A program made the position numbers and the translations under genes. From Tilletiopsis washingtonensis (taxonomy: Eukaryota; Basidiomycota; Exobasidiomycetes; Entylomatales), in NCBI RefSeq assembly GCF_003144115.1, contig NW_020311998.1, positions 433,669-497,668 on the forward strand: a DNA stretch of 64,000 nt. The letters are read 5' to 3'. The notes below the pieces were generated by a model. It made no database searches. It saw only the letters and a program-made list of their open reading frames with translations, and had not been told where the DNA came from. Shown one piece after another: positions 32,586-45,439 of this stretch; position 1 is the stretch's first letter, and every line of letters begins with the position of its first letter.

Positions 32586-33638
32586 TGGAGGGATGCAAGT
32601 CGAGTGTGAGGTGCAGTTGTGGATGTGAGTGCGTGTCGTGCACCGACGTAGAGTCCGCTTCTTATGGTCGGAGGGCTGCCGTCCTGCGGCGTCCTGCGCG
32701 CAAGTCCGCTCACCCCACTCCGCCGAGCTGCCCCTTCGCTGCTGCTCCTTCGCCGCTCCTTCGCTGGGCCCTCGCTGCCAAGCCTCGCTGCGGAGACGGA
32801 CCGCCGCACCGCGTGCGACCAGGCGCGCCTTCCGGCGGATCCAGGAGCGGCTGCGTCGGCGCTGCGTCATGCTACAGTGGGGCCTCCGAGAGGGCACGGT
32901 GACGGCCAAGCACGGCGTCGCGGCGGTCCGGCCGACGTCTGCGCTTTGCCCGGCATGCTGCTGCTCTGCGAGCCAAGAGGCGTGCAAGGCTCGGCGCCGG
33001 CCGCTCGGGTCGGGTCGGTGCGGCCACGGCGCGCGCAAAGGATGATCCGCAGGCGCCGCGCCGGCCGCAGCATGCTGCCCTCGCGCCAGACAGGCGCACT
33101 CCGCCGGTGAGATCCGGCACGCTCCGCCAGCGCTCGTGCTGCGGTACGCTCGCGCTCGCAGCGCGGATCTCACTCGCTCGGCGCTGCATGACACGACGCC
33201 CGGCGAGAAACGCCGCAGCGGCAGCTTGCCCGTGTCGCTGCGCAGGGGCGCGGGCTTGGCATGGACGCTCATGCGTCAGCGGCGCGGCCGGCCTTGGCGC
33301 GCGCCGCACGCGCGTCGCCGTGCAGCGCACTGCTCAGGTGCTGTGCATCCCCTGCACACCCCTCGCAGGCGTGCCGCGTCACCCGCTGCAGCAGCAGCGT
33401 CGAGCGCGCACACGAGCACGTCCTCGTCGTCCATGCATGCGCTCGCCGACCGGACGCGGCGTCCAGCTGCAGCGCTCATGCATCATGGCGTCGCGTGCGG
33501 CGAGAAGCAGGGCTCGACGCCAAAGCAGCACCGTCACGGCTCTCTGGGGTCGGCTCTCTCCTGCGCCTGACGCGTGTGAGCAGAAGCAGCTCTGCCGCAG
33601 TCTCACTTTCCATCTGGCTGCTACTGGGTATATTCGCA
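32586..33638. other. intergenic, presumed promoter of the sugar porter
   Basis: About 1.05 kb between the VPS45 stop and the sugar porter start, both on the minus strand. GC-rich, open in several frames, no recognisable protein or repeat. Confidence 0.4.
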
Positions 33639-36298
33639 TCACTGCAGCGCGCCCTGCACGTTGCGCAGCAGGCCGCGCGCAAAGCCGCGCGTCGCCTCGG
33701 CCGCCTCGCCGATGCGCCCCGGGTCGAGCAGGCTGCCGGCGCCGCCGCTGTAGGCGTCGCCGAGCTGCACGGGCCCGATGGAGAGGTTCAGCGGCGCCGC
33801 CGCTGCGCCCGCGGCGCTCGGCGGCGGCGGCGAGGCAATGCCGGCGGGGAAGCGCGACGCCGCATCCTGCAGCATGTCGAGGTACGAGGCACTGCGCAGC
33901 AGCGTCGAGCCGCCGAGCACGAAGCGTGCGCCGCCGCCGGGGCCGGCCGTGCCTTGTGCGTTGAGCAGCGCGACGGTGCGGGCCTCTGCGGTGGTCGTGT
34001 GAGCAGAGCTTGGGCCGTGGCTCGCGCTGCACTCACCCTCGTACGTCGCGCCACCGACCATGAAGATGATCACGTCTTGCGGTCTGCAGAACGGTCAGCC
34101 GAGGTCGACAAGCACGCACGAGCATACCCACTTTTGCTGCGGCTGCCCCGGCGGTGGCGCTGACCCAGTGTACGGATAGCTTGTATCCCGCAGGCGGCCC
34201 TTCATGAGTTGCTCAATCGTCTGGAGCAGGTGCGGCGAGTGCTGCGTGTACACGTTCTCCACACCCTGAAAGACACGTCAGCAGTGCGGCGCAAGGTCAA
34301 GACAGGCTATTCACCTTCAGACCCTTGAGCGCGCTCTTGCCGCGAGAGAAGAAGTTCTCGTTCGCAAAGAGATCGTCCTGCCGCTGCTCGGCGCCGGCGA
34401 GGTTGAGCATGACAAAGACGAGCTGCGCGACGCGCGTCAGTCGCCGCTGGACCGCCTGTGTTGGCCTCTGGTGTGGCCTGTACTCACCGCAGCGCGGCTC
34501 TCCGGCACGCCGCTCTGCAGCAGGCGCCGCACGATCGCCGAGATCTGGTTGCCCGCGTACTTCTGGTACCGCAGCGCGTAGAGAATCGCGAGGCGCAGCT
34601 TGGCGTCGGGCAGCACCTTCTCCGAGGCGAGCAGCGTGTTGAGATTCTGTCACGCGTGTCAGCCACGCTCTGCCGCAATTGGCCTCTGTCGCGCTTGGCT
34701 ATGCTCTGCCGCACTTGGCCACGCTCTGCACTCCACTCACCCGCAGGTCCGCCGCGTGGCTCTCGTTGCTCGCCAGACTCTGCTCCAGCTCCGACACCTC
34801 CAGCAGGCTCTCCGTCTCGACGCGGCGGCTCAGCTCGCCGAGCAGCGCCACGTGCTTGGCCACGTTGCCGCCCAGCTTGCGGAACTCGGGGTACTCCTCG
34901 ACGAAGCGCTTCATGTCCGCCACCGTCTCGATCGACGACGACGACGCCGTGCGCGACTGGTAGTCGAGCACGTAGCGCTTGATCGACGCGCCCAGGTCGC
35001 CAAAGTTGTCGTGCAGGTTCTGCGCGAAGAACGGATCCTGGTCGGCTGAGAGCACGATCTCCTGCGGCAAGGGTCAGCGAGGCTGCTGCACAGAACATTC
35101 TCCGCGCCATGAGCTCATGCCCTTGCACACGAGTCCTCCTCTTTGCATCTGGCATCTTCCGCTTCCCGACAGCCTCTGTGCATCGCCGGACCTTCGCCTA
35201 GCTCGCCGCCAGGCTTCACCTGCTGCCGCTACGCTCGTACACCACTCACACGCAGCTCGGCACTGCCCTCCGGCAGGCTCACGCGCCCGTTGTTGATGCC
35301 CATCAGCTCGTGCACCATGGCCTGGTACGTCCACTGGCTCAGCAGCGGCGTGACGGGGTCGTTGCGGCGGTCGAGCACGAGGAGCAGCGGCGGCACGTCG
35401 GTGCGGCGAAAGTCGAAGAGCGCCGGCAGCGCCGTCTGCATTTGGTACTGCCGCGGGTGTCAGCATCGAGCAGCCGGCAGCGAGCCGCAGCACTCACCAC
35501 GACCTCCTCGCCGAGCTTCTTCGCCAGCGCGCTCATGCGCTCGTACCGCACGACAGGCCGCTTCTTGAGCGAGAGCAGCAGCGCCGTCAGGCCCTCGGTG
35601 TGCCGCTGCAGCGCCGCCGAGTCCCACGAGTGCGGCGTCGCGCCCCACAGCTGCTCTGGCGGCGCGGGCCAGCCGAGCGAGAAGAGTGCCGGTGTAATGG
35701 GGATGTAGTCGGCAAAGTACTCCTGCAGCGGCGGGTCAGCGCTGCCGTGCGGAAAACTGTGTAGCCAGAGGCGGCGTGGCGAGAGCCAATGCAGGTATGG
35801 GCTGCTCACGCCGTCATGTGTCGCAACACCTCGCGCTGCCTCTCCGGCCCTCCCCTCGCAACCGGCGTCTCTCCCCTCGCAGAACCCATCGCCAACACCG
35901 CACAGCTCTGCACTGCATGCATCCGCACTCACCTGCACCTCCTTGACCACATGGTGCTCGTCGGCCTCGGCGAGCGCCTCGATGGCGGCCTTGCTCAGCG
36001 CGCCGGTGAAGGCGAGGTGGTACTCGGCGTAGCGCGGCGCGCGCAGCTCGGCGGCCAGCGCCGCCAGCGTCGCGGGCGCAGGCCGCAGCAGGGCGATGCA
36101 GCGCAGATGGCGCATGCGGTCGCGCCCGCTGTGCTCGAGGCGCGCGGTGAGGAAGACGTCGTGGGCCAGGAGGGCGCTGTGTGTCTGCGCGGTGGAGACG
36201 ACGGGCGTCGTGTGCTCGTCGAGCAGCAGCACCTTCATGCCGGGCACGGCGCCGAGGAGGCGCAGCACGTAGGCGCTCACCGCGCGCGTCACGTCCAT
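33639..36298 (-). CDS. VPS45: Sec1/Munc18 protein Vps45
   Basis: SM protein that binds the endosomal syntaxin (Tlg2 type) and promotes vesicle fusion at the trans-Golgi/endosome. Nine exons (36298-35933, 35722-35498, 35447-35250, 35061-34741, 34646-34488, 34422-34315, 34265-34132, 34083-34037, 33985-33639) encode 634 aa. Family markers include [89 protein letters not shown] and [17 protein letters not shown]. The length is slightly above the usual 570-600 because of a Gly/Ala/Pro-rich C-terminal tail. Two introns exceed 180 nt. It is divergent from YME2, with 237 bp between the starts. Vps45 is preferred over Sec1, Sly1 or Vps33 because of the short SM core and the VGGATYEE ending. Confidence 0.92.
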
Positions 36299-36535
36299 CG
36301 CGGCGGGTGTGTGGGTCTTGGGAGGTGGATGGGGAGCGAAGGCAGGGAGCAGCGCCTGGCGGTTGGCCGCCGCGTCGATGCCGTCCGTGCGCCGGCGCCG
36401 GCTGTTCCCACGCTCCACCTGCAGCTGCACAGCAAGCAACAGGCCAAGCCGGGCCCTGCTCTGCTTCTGCCTCTGCGCAGCATCCGCATCACGCACCACT
36501 CGCTCCTTTGTGCTTCTCTACCACACCCTCCATCC
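36299..36535. promoter_or_regulatory. divergent promoter of VPS45 and YME2
   Basis: 237 bp between the divergent start codons, with a pyrimidine-rich stretch just before the YME2 ATG. No specific site was recognised. Confidence 0.4.
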
Positions 36536-39500
36536 ATGCTGCCCCGCCGTGCACTGCTGCGCGCCGCCGCGCCGGCCGTGCGCCGGCAAGTGCTGCTGCC
36601 ACGCACCCTGCGGCCTGCGCTGGCGCTGCCGCACCGCAGCCCGCTCGCCGACAGCGCTATCTTGCGCTGCGTTGCAGCAGCTCGCGGCGTCGCGACCGCC
36701 TCGGCAGCAGGTGAGCAGCTTGGTCCATCCACTGCAGTATCAGCACTGACACCTTCGCAGCGGAGGCGGCGGCATCGGGCGACGACACACACGCGCCCGT
36801 CGACGCCCAGGCCTGCCCGCTGACGCCGCCCGAGGGCACGCTGGCGCCGCACGAGAAGCTCGGCTTTGTGAGGCCCCCTGCCGCAGCACAGCGCACCTTT
36901 GCACTGCCGCTGACCGTGCTGCACAGCTCTACTTCGACACCATGTACCCCATTGAGCTCGGCTGGTGGGACATGCGCCGCCTCGTCGGCCGCTTCGAGAG
37001 CGCGCCGCTGCTGGCGCGTCTTCGCGCCGCGCTGCCGGCAGGCGTCGAGGTCGGGCACGGCTTCGAGACAGTCGGCGTCGAGCCAAGGTGAGGAGAGGAG
37101 TGCACAGCTTCCGCGGCACACCGCTTACCCATCGCAGGTCGAAGGACGGCGGCGCATTCGCCAGCTTCCGCTACACGCTCGCGGAGGGCGAGAGCGAGAG
37201 CGACGTGCTGGGCGCCATCGAGCGGCGCCTGAAGCGCCAGATCAAGTCGGTGTACGCGCCTGGCATGCTGCTCGTCGCCTCGTGGGGGCGCCGCCCGTCG
37301 GTGCACGTCGTGCGCGGCACGCCGTGGCGCGAGGATCTGGCGCGCTTCCCGGCGCGCCAGGTGCGCATTGCGTTCGAGGGCGGCGATGGAAAGGCGCCCG
37401 ATGAGCAGACGCTGTGGGAGATTCTGCGCCCGTACGGCCGAGTGAGTAGCAAAAGTTTGGGCCTTGCGTGGCGAGGAGCGCTACTTGAGATGCGTCAGTG
37501 GGAAGAGCATGAGCAGAGAGTAGGAGCGGTGCTCAGACGGGCATGCGTGGGGAGGGGCATGAGAGGGGAGGGGGGTCGCTCTGCAGCGCTTGCGCAGTCA
37601 CCGACAGTGCTGATGCGGCTGCTCGCCCCGCAGATCCTCAGTCTCGCCATCGACAAGAAGGAGAACACCGCCGTCGTGGGCTTCGCACGCATGCGCGGCG
37701 CCACGAGTGCGCGCAACTGCGCCCACGGCGTGACGCTGCCGGGCGGCGCCAAGCTCATCATCAACTATCTGCGTGCGTGTCCGAGGAGTGCGGTCTGTCT
37801 GCATGCGCTGACGTTCGCTCAGCGACGCTGCGGAGCCACAAGATCTGGGACTGGCTCACGAGCCACCCGCGCATCGTGTTGCCGATCCTGGCCTTTGCGT
37901 GAGTGACTGCGCCTGCACTGGCGTGGATGACTGCTAACGCCATTCACAGGCTGGGCACGATCACATACGCCGTGTTTGACCCGATCCGCGCATTCTTCGT
38001 CGAGAGCAAGCTCAAGGGCTCGTTCAACTTTGAGCGTGCGTTGGATGGCCAAAGGCTCTAGACTGCCGCAGCTGACGCGACTGACTTCTCCTGCAGAGTA
38101 CAAGCTGTACACGTGGCTCAAGTCCAACACCGTCGACCTCTTCCGCTCGGAGAAGGCGGCGCCGCGCAAGGACGACTGGTGGCAGCGCGGCCAGGCCGTC
38201 GACGAGATTCGAGGCTGGCTGCGCGAGACGCCATGTGGGTAGTGCCGCGGCAGTGCAGCAGCACTCTCTAACCCTTCACCGCAGCGACGTTCATCACCAT
38301 CTCCGGCCCGCGCGGTAGCGGCAAGCACCAGCTGCTCACCGGCGCGCTCACCAGCGAGATCAACCACCTCCGCATTGTGCGTGGTGTGGACGCGTGTGCT
38401 GGGCACGACTGACCTCCTCTGCAGGACTGCGCGAACATCGCCCACAACGGCAAGACGGACTCGGCACTTGTCTCGGCGCTCGCCACGGAGATCGGATACT
38501 ACCCCGTCTTTGTGCGTCGTGCCAGTGCCAGCCATCCTCTCCTCCGCTCACGCATCTTCTCAGAGCTGGATCTCGTCGCTCAACAACCTCATCGACCTCG
38601 GCGCCCAGGGTCTCATCGGCACCAAGGCCGGCTTTTCGACGCCCGTCGACGCGCAGCTGCGCCAGATGCTCGCCACCGCCACGACGGCGCTCGTCAGCGT
38701 CAAGGAGGCCACGGCGAAGCGCAAGGAGGCCGTGCGCCGCAAGCAGAACGCCAAGGGTGCGGCCAAGAGCGAGACGCCGGCGCCAACGGTCGTGCAGCTT
38801 GAGCGCGCCGCAAAGGCCAGCAACGGCGACGAGCTTGGCGATACGTCGTGCGTGCAGCACTCCGAGGCGGGCGACGGCGAGTACGACGCGCCGGTGGTGA
38901 GTGTGGCTGAGGATGCCGGCGGAGCTGCCTCGCCTGACGTCCATCCCAGCTCGTATTCGACAACTTCCACCACAAGGGCCTCAAGTCGGACCTCCTCTGG
39001 ACCGTGCTCGCCGAGTGGGCCGCCGAGCTCACGCAGAACCACATCGCACATGTTGTCTTCGTGACCGACAATCCCGTGGCGCAGAGCAAGACGCTTTCGC
39101 ACGCGCTGCCCAACGTGCCGTTCGAGAGCATCGCGCTCGCCGATGCCGACCAGCAGCGCGCGCGCGGCTACGTCGCGTCCAAGCTGCGCGAGCTGGGGCG
39201 GATCGCGCCGGCCGTGCCGACGGAGAAGGCAGACGACTCGAGCGAGCTGGCCGCAGCGCTGGACGCAGACACAGCGCGCAACGTCGACGTGCTCGGGGTG
39301 CGTGCCGCGTGTGGACGTGTGTGACTTTCGCTGACACACTCTGCAGGGCCGTCTGACGGACCTCGAGCAGCTGACGGAGAAGCTGGCGCTGGGCCAGACG
39401 GTCGAGAACGCCGTCGAGGACGTGAGTCGCAAGGCAGGGCACTGACGCTCTGTGCTGACCTTCGCCGCAGATCGTCTCGCGCACCGTCGTCGAGCTCCGC

Positions 39501-40204
39501 AAGAACGCCTTTGGCGACGACATGGACGATGCCAAGGCGCTGCCGTGGTCGCGCGAGCAGGCGTGGACGATCGTCGAGCAGCTGGCAAAGAACTCGGAGG
39601 TGAGGGCTGCCGCACCTGGCCTTCAGATCGCGGCTGACAACACCCGCAGCTCGCCTACTTCAGCGTGCTGCACGACCAGTTCAAGTCGGACGAGGCGTCG
39701 CTCAAGGTGCGGCATCGCGGGTGCACCCTTGCCTGCACCCTCGCTGACCCTTCTGCAGGCACTCGTGGCGGCAGAGATCATCTCTGTGCGGCACAACACG
39801 AGCGGCCGGCCGTCGACGATCCGCGCCGGGCGTCCCGTGCTGCAGGAAGCCATGCGGCGGCTCGTCGACGACGGCGTCTTCTCGCGCACGCAGCGGCTGC
39901 TCAGCGCCAGCGCCGCCATCACCAGCGCCGAGACGGCGATCCGCACCATCGAGGCCGAGGTGCACCAGCTCGCCGAGCTGCACGCCCTCTCGGGCGGCGT
40001 GGCGCGCAGCAGCGACGGCGTGCGTGGCCGTGCCGACTTCCTGCTCAAGAAGATGGCCGTGCACCAGGGCAAGGTGCGTGCGGGCATGTCTGGTGCGGTG
40101 CTGCACACGCTGATGCTCCACAGGTCGCGACGCTCGACGAGCTCGTCGCGCAGCTCAAGAAGGAGCTCGCCAGTGTGGACGCCAGCGGCGCGGCCCCCGC
40201 CTGA
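36536..40204 (+). CDS. YME2: mitochondrial escape protein 2 (RNA12 family)
   Basis: Inner-membrane mitochondrial protein linked to mtDNA maintenance. Seventeen exons from 36536 to 40204 keep frame for 900 aa, close to the yeast length of about 850. An Arg/Ala/Leu-rich presequence (MLPRRALLRAAAPAVRRQ) is followed by YFDTMYPIELGWWDMRRLV; an RRM-like part (RPYGRILSLAIDKKENTAVV); one membrane segment near 305-328 (RIVLPILAFALGTITYAVF); and the RNA12 ATPase-like domain with P-loop SGPRGSGK near residue 401 and Walker B-like VLVFDNFHHK. The C-terminal 200 residues are helical, ending in a coiled-coil-like region. It is the most intron-dense gene in the window, with exons as short as 57 nt. It ends 109 bp from the convergent flavoprotein gene. 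The P-loop Lys is present, so nucleotide binding is plausible. Confidence 0.93.
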
Positions 40205-40313
40205 GAAGGACACAGCGGCCTGCTGTGGCCCGCACGATACCCCGTCTGCTCCTTATGATGGCATGGATTGCTTGCGAAATGCATCACATCACCACTCGCT
40301 GCGGCGTAGCAGT

Positions 40314-41356
40314 CTAGGCGGACTTGCCGCGGATGAACTGGGCGACGGCTGCAGGACGAGGTCAGCTGAGGCACTACACACATGCCACGCCGCGACTCAC
40401 TCTCGCCGAACTCCTTGCCCTGCACCTTGGCGACCTTGAGGTCCTTCTCGGTGGGCTGGCGCGAGCCGTCTGGAGGACAGAGGGTCAGCTGCTGCATGTG
40501 TGCGCCTCTGTGCTGCCTGCTCACCACCGCCGGTGATCGTGGCGGCGCCGTAGGCCGAGGCGCCGACGATCTCGTCGAGCGTCGACAGCTCGGGCTGCGT
40601 GAAGCCGAGCGGCACAAAGATGATGCCGTGGTGCGCGAGGAAGGGGATGGTCGTGAGCGCCGTCGCTGCGGCAGCGTGTCAGCACCGGACGTGCACGCGG
40701 CGACCCTCTGCTGCTCACTCTCGGCGCCGCCGTGCTGGCTGCCCGTCGACGTGACGAAGCCGGCCATCTTGTTCTTGAGCGCGCCGCGCGCCCAGAGGCC
40801 GCCGGTCTGGTCGAAGAAGGCGGACACGGACGCCGGCTGGCGGCCGTAGCGCGTGCCGGCGCAGACGATGAAGCCGTCGAACTCGGCGAGCGTGTCGGGG
40901 TCGATCACGGGCAGGTCGGCCGTGAGGGACTGGAGCATGGTGAGCAGCGGCGGCAGAGACGGGCCAGTGTTATGTGCGGCGCACCTTGTTGGCGTGCATC
41001 TTGCCAAGCACCTCCTCGCTGAGGATGTCGCGGACCTGCAGGAGCCCTGTCAGCGGTGCGCCAGCGTGCACGTGTTGCGCGCACGCACCTGGAAGGTCTT
41101 GGACTCGACGCCGGCCTCCTTGAGACCGGCCTCGACGGCCTTGCTCATGGCGACCTGGTGGCCGTAGAGCGAGTAGACGAGGAGAGCGACCTGCGCGCGC
41201 GAGGGTGAGCACTGGCGGCGGCAGCACCGGTGTGCACACAACACACACCTTGGCCATCTTGACGGGAGCGGCGGGGGCGGCGGCGGGGGCGGTGCTGATG
41301 CTGGAGGAGGAGGACTTCTTGGAGGAGAGCGAGAGGCGCTGCAGCAGCTTGGACAT
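40314..41356 (-). CDS. WrbA-type NAD(P)H:quinone oxidoreductase
   Basis: FMN flavoprotein of the WrbA/Pst2/Ycp4 family that reduces quinones by two electrons. Seven exons (41356-41249, 41190-41089, 41035-40985, 40929-40719, 40665-40525, 40469-40401, 40348-40314) encode 238 aa. A Ser/Lys/Ala-rich lead of about 33 residues precedes the flavodoxin fold: VALLVYSLYGH (phosphate loop), GTRYGRQPASVSAFFDQTGG, FVTSTGSQHGGAE, GIIFVPLGFTQPE, and SAYGAATITGGDGSRQPTE. The end KEFGETVAQFIRGKSA is typical. The lead is absent from bacterial WrbA and could act in membrane or organelle association; MAKVALL inside the first exon is an alternative start. Family assignment is firm; the lead's role is inferred. 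Confidence 0.94.
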
Positions 41357-43406
41357 GGAGGAGAAGAAGCAAGGGATGTGGGGCTTGCAGCGGGCCAAGC
41401 AGCGGCGCGCCTTCTTATGGGCGCCGGCGCAGCACGCGGAACACACGGCGGCGCTGCCCGCCGTCGAGGTGCGGCGGGCAGGCGGACAGCACCGCCAATC
41501 TCGGCTCGCAACGGCGGCAGACAGCCACGTCCAGCCGTGCAGATGCAGCGGCAGCGCGGCAGCACGCAAGCCGACCGCGGCTGCGGAAGCGGGCGCACGG
41601 ATGGCTGCCGCTGCGGCCGTGCGCCTGCCTCTGCCGCTGCACGCTGTGTGCCTGCCGCGTGCTGCAAGATGCGCGCTGGCAGCAGCCACGATCCTCGGCC
41701 GTAAGCACATGCAGCACGCACGCCGCGCTCGGCCGCGCATATCTCCGCGGCACGGCAGCAGCCCCTCGGCGGCGGGCGTGCCTCACTGTGAGCTCTAGGT
41801 GGCCTCGGAGGGGCTGCTAGGGGTCAATCATGGCGTAGGCGGCTGGGATTCAGGGGCAGGGTCCGTGCAGGAACATCGCTCGAGATGTGCGCCTTGCGAT
41901 GCCGCACGACAAGAGGCCGCCCGCCCGCGGAAGTTGACGGTGAGAGAAGAAACGCAAGGCGAGCCGCCCTTCCACTGATCCTTCATAGCGGCGCTTCCTT
42001 TGCCTTATCTCACGCCGAGAGCCAGCCCAGTAGGAGCAGACGTAGCCAGGTCTGATTTTGAGCGCAAACGCCGCCACGCAACATGCCTATGTGTGAAGCG
42101 CGAGACCGAGAGGAGGTCCAGGAAGGTCGACGACGCTGCACGCGGACGCGCCGGCCTATTCGCTGATCTCTGCGGCAGTAGCCGCCCTGCCGCGCTGCGC
42201 CTGAGCATCATCATCCGCCAGTAAAATAGGGGGCTGTGGCTTGCGAAAGTGCCTCTTTGTGCGAGAGTGCTGCGGAAATAGAGGCGACGCTCTCGCTGAT
42301 GGCCGGCGGGCGCAGGCGGTGCGAGTCGGACCGCGGCGGGCGGCAGCGCGCTCCCGTCACTTCATCAGGCGCAGGCCGCCGGCGGGCGCACGCCGCAGCA
42401 AGCTGCAGCGCTGGCTCCGACTTGATTGCCCTGCCGCAGCCAGATCCAGGTGCACTTTCGCTTGAGGGGTCAGCGATGGATGTTGCTGGATGCCTCGCAG
42501 AGAGGGGTGCTCAGCAAGACGCTGCCGCGCAAGATGTCTGAGAGGGCCTCTGCCGCTGGCAACGGCGTGGTACGCTTCATTTTGCCGCTCGGGCACAGGC
42601 AGATGCAGGCGCTGTGCTGGCGCCGCTTCTGGCGCCGAGCGCGAGGCGGCAGCATCGATCGCGCGAATGGAGGGGCCTTGCGCGGCGCGGCGGCGGTGCG
42701 CGTGGAGGAGGTCGCGCGCCGCGGCACACCGGCCAGCTGCCGCAGCGCCGCTGGCCCGCCGTTGCGCCGCGGCCGGCGGCGGGTCCGAGGCGCCGGCGCG
42801 TGCCTGACGCATGATGTGCGTCATAGCTGCTCCTGCGGCGGTGCAGCCTTTTTGCCCAGCACCAGCACCAGCCGCTCCTCCGCCGCTCGAGCCGCCCGCC
42901 GCTGCGAGCGAAGATCACGCTCGCTGCTGCTGGTTGCCGTTGCGCCGCCGTGCGCCGCATCTTGCGCGGCATGGCCCAGAATCAGGCGAGGTGGCCGAGC
43001 GCCGCTCCACCGCCCAGCCGGCGGCCGCGGCAGGAGGCAGCGCACCGCATGCCGTCCCACACGAGCCGTGTCGCTGCGTCACTCGACTCGCTGCACCGAT
43101 GCTCGCAGGCGGCCGGCCCGGACGCCAAGGCAGCTTGCAGGCCCGGCCGCTGCTTCCGCGGGGCGCCGCTCTGACAGCGGCAGCGGAGCGTGGAGCACCG
43201 CAGGCGGGCACCGAGCGAACAGGAAGCTCGGGCGGGGTGCGTCTTAAGAGGCGAGGCGGGCAGCATGGCCGCGGGGGCGCCCTCTCTCCTCTCCCATCCT
43301 CGTCCAGCCCGCAAGCGCTGCCGCCTCAAGAGCAGCCCAGCGAGCAGCCCACTGCCGCGCCGAGCTCGTCCACCAGCCCACCTCTCCTCTGACACCTCGG
43401 CCCGCC
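41357..43406. other. 2-kb divergent interval, no gene seen
   Basis: Lies between the divergent WrbA-like and hexose transporter genes. The middle (41830-42260) is less GC-rich than the flanks. Frames longer than 200 codons occur but encode only Ala/Arg-rich sequence. It presumably holds both promoters. Confidence 0.4.
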
Positions 43407-45439
43407 ATGCCGATCCACGTCGGCGGCACGCCCATCGGCGCGCGTACCATCTTCGTCGCCCTGCTCGCCAGCATGGGCGGCTTCCTCTTCGGCTACGACA
43501 GCGGACAGATCTCGGGCATCCAGGAGATGCCGCGCTTCATCGAGGCCTTCTCCACCGAGCCCGGCCCGCGCGTGAGTTGCGCGTGTGATGCGCCGCAGAG
43601 CGTGGCCTGACATTGCACAGTTCAACTCCTGGCTGCTCGGCCTCATCGTCTCGTCGCTCAGCATCGGCACGTTCATCGGCGTGCTGCTCGGCGCGCCGCT
43701 GGCCGACCGGCTGGGCCGCCGCGCGGCCATGAGCATCGAGACGCTCGTGTTCAGCCTCGGCGTCGTCATCCAGGTCACCGCCTTCGAGGCGTGGTGGCAG
43801 GTGGCCATCGGCCGCGGCGTCTCGGGCCTCGGCGTCGGCGCGCTGTCGGCCGTGGTGCCCGTGTACATGGGCGAGACGGTGCCGAGCCAGCTGCGCGGCA
43901 GCTGCGTGGCGTGCTACCAGCTGGTGCGTGCCGGACAGAGTGCAGTGCGGCCGCGCTGGCGCTGACACGCCCCGCAGTTCATCACCCTCGGCATCCTCGT
44001 GTCCAACCTGATCAACCTCGGCACGCGCGAGATCAGCAGCAGCGCCAGCTGGCGCCTGCCGATCGTCATCGGCATCCCCTTCGCCGCGATCCTGGGCCTG
44101 GGCATCTGGCTGTGCCCCGAGAGCCCGCGCTGGCTCGTGTCGCGCGGGCGCAACGACCAGGCCTACGCCGGCCTGTCCGTCATGCGCGGCCTCACCAAGG
44201 GCACCGCTGACGCCTGGGTCGAGGCCGACTACGCCGCCATCATTACGGCGCACGAGAAGGACAGCAAGATGCGCCCCGCCGGCTGGCTCGACTGCTTCCG
44301 CGTCGAGAACAAGACGCTGCACCGCACGCTGCTCGGCATCATGGTGCAGGCGCTCCAGCAGCTGTGAGTGGAGTGTGAGGCCAGTGCTGCGACACATGCT
44401 GACGCCATCCATGCAGCACCGGCGCCAACTGTGAGCGGCGCAAGGCCACGCACTGCAGAGCGCACACTGACTTCCTGCCGCAGTCTTCTTCTACTTTGGC
44501 CCCACGATCTTCCAGGGCGTCGGCGTGGCGGACCCCTTCGTCGTGGCCGTGATCCTCGGCGCCATCAACGTGTTCTGCACGTTCCTCGGCCTCTACGCGC
44601 TCGAGCGCTTCGGCCGCCGCATCCCGCTCATCGTTGGCGCCGCCGGCATGGCCGTCTGGCTCATTGTCTTTGCCACGGCCGGCACCGTCGGCGACCCGAG
44701 CTCGCGTCCGATCGGCACGCTCCTTATCGTGAGTTGAGCGAGATGAGCGGCACTGCGGCAAAGCTAACTCTTTGCACAGGTCGCGGCGTCTTTCTTCATC
44801 CTGTTCTACGCCTCCACGTGGGCCCCTGGGTGCGTTGCTTGGGACCGTGCCATCCTGCGCAACGCTGACTCCTTCCTCAGCGCCTGGCTCTTCATCGGCG
44901 AATCGTTCAGCGGCCGCACGCGTGCCAAGCAGGCCGCACTCGGTGCAGCTTCTAACTGGGCATGGAACGTGAGCAGCGCAGAAGAGCTGAGCCAGGGCAC
45001 GGCTGACGATGCGCGTGCAGTTCATGATCTCCTTCTTCACGACGCCCATCGTCTCGTCGATCGACCTCGCGTACGGCTACGTCTTTGCCGGCTGCATGGT
45101 CTTCGCCACCGTCTTCGGTGAGCAGTGCTGCTAGCATCCTTCCTCTGCCAGTACTGACCTCTTTCAGCGTACTTCTTCGTGTACGAGACCAAGGATCTGC
45201 AGATCGAGCAGGTCGACGAGATGTACAACGACCCGGCGGCCAAGCCGTGGAACTCGCGCAAGTGGGTGCCGGCCGGCTACACGGCGCGCAACCAGCTCAA
45301 GGAGGAGAAGAGCGACGTGCTGGCCGTCGAGGACCCGCAGCACGGCGAGTGGCGCTCCCAGCCCGACCCCGTCACGGGCGAGGAGCGCGACACGGTGCGC
45401 AAGCACAAGGAGACGCCGCAGCGCACCCAGGATGCCTGA
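43407..45439 (+). CDS. hexose transporter, MFS sugar porter family
   Basis: Proton- or facilitated-diffusion hexose carrier of the plasma membrane. Nine exons (43407-43571, 43621-43923, 43978-44363, 44417-44430, 44484-44728, 44780-44829, 44881-44968, 45021-45117, 45168-45439) encode 539 aa. Markers are GGFLFGYDSGQISGI, GAPLADRLGRRAAMS, CPESPRWLVSRGR, LQQLTGANFFFYFG, ERFGRRIPLIVG, and VYETKDLQIEQVDEMY, so twelve helices are expected. The 14-nt exon 4 supplies the LTGAN part of the sugar-binding motif. The cytosolic tail is long and charged. The sequence best resembles fungal high-affinity glucose transporters, but the substrate is not proven. The neighbouring monooxygenase lies on the same strand, 531 bp downstream. 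Confidence 0.93.
44417..44430 (+). other. 14-nt coding microexon of the hexose transporter
   Basis: The exon CACCGGCGCCAACT lies between a CATGCAG acceptor and a GTGAGC donor. It completes the QQLTGAN motif in helix 7. Skipping it would shift the frame. Confidence 0.8.
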
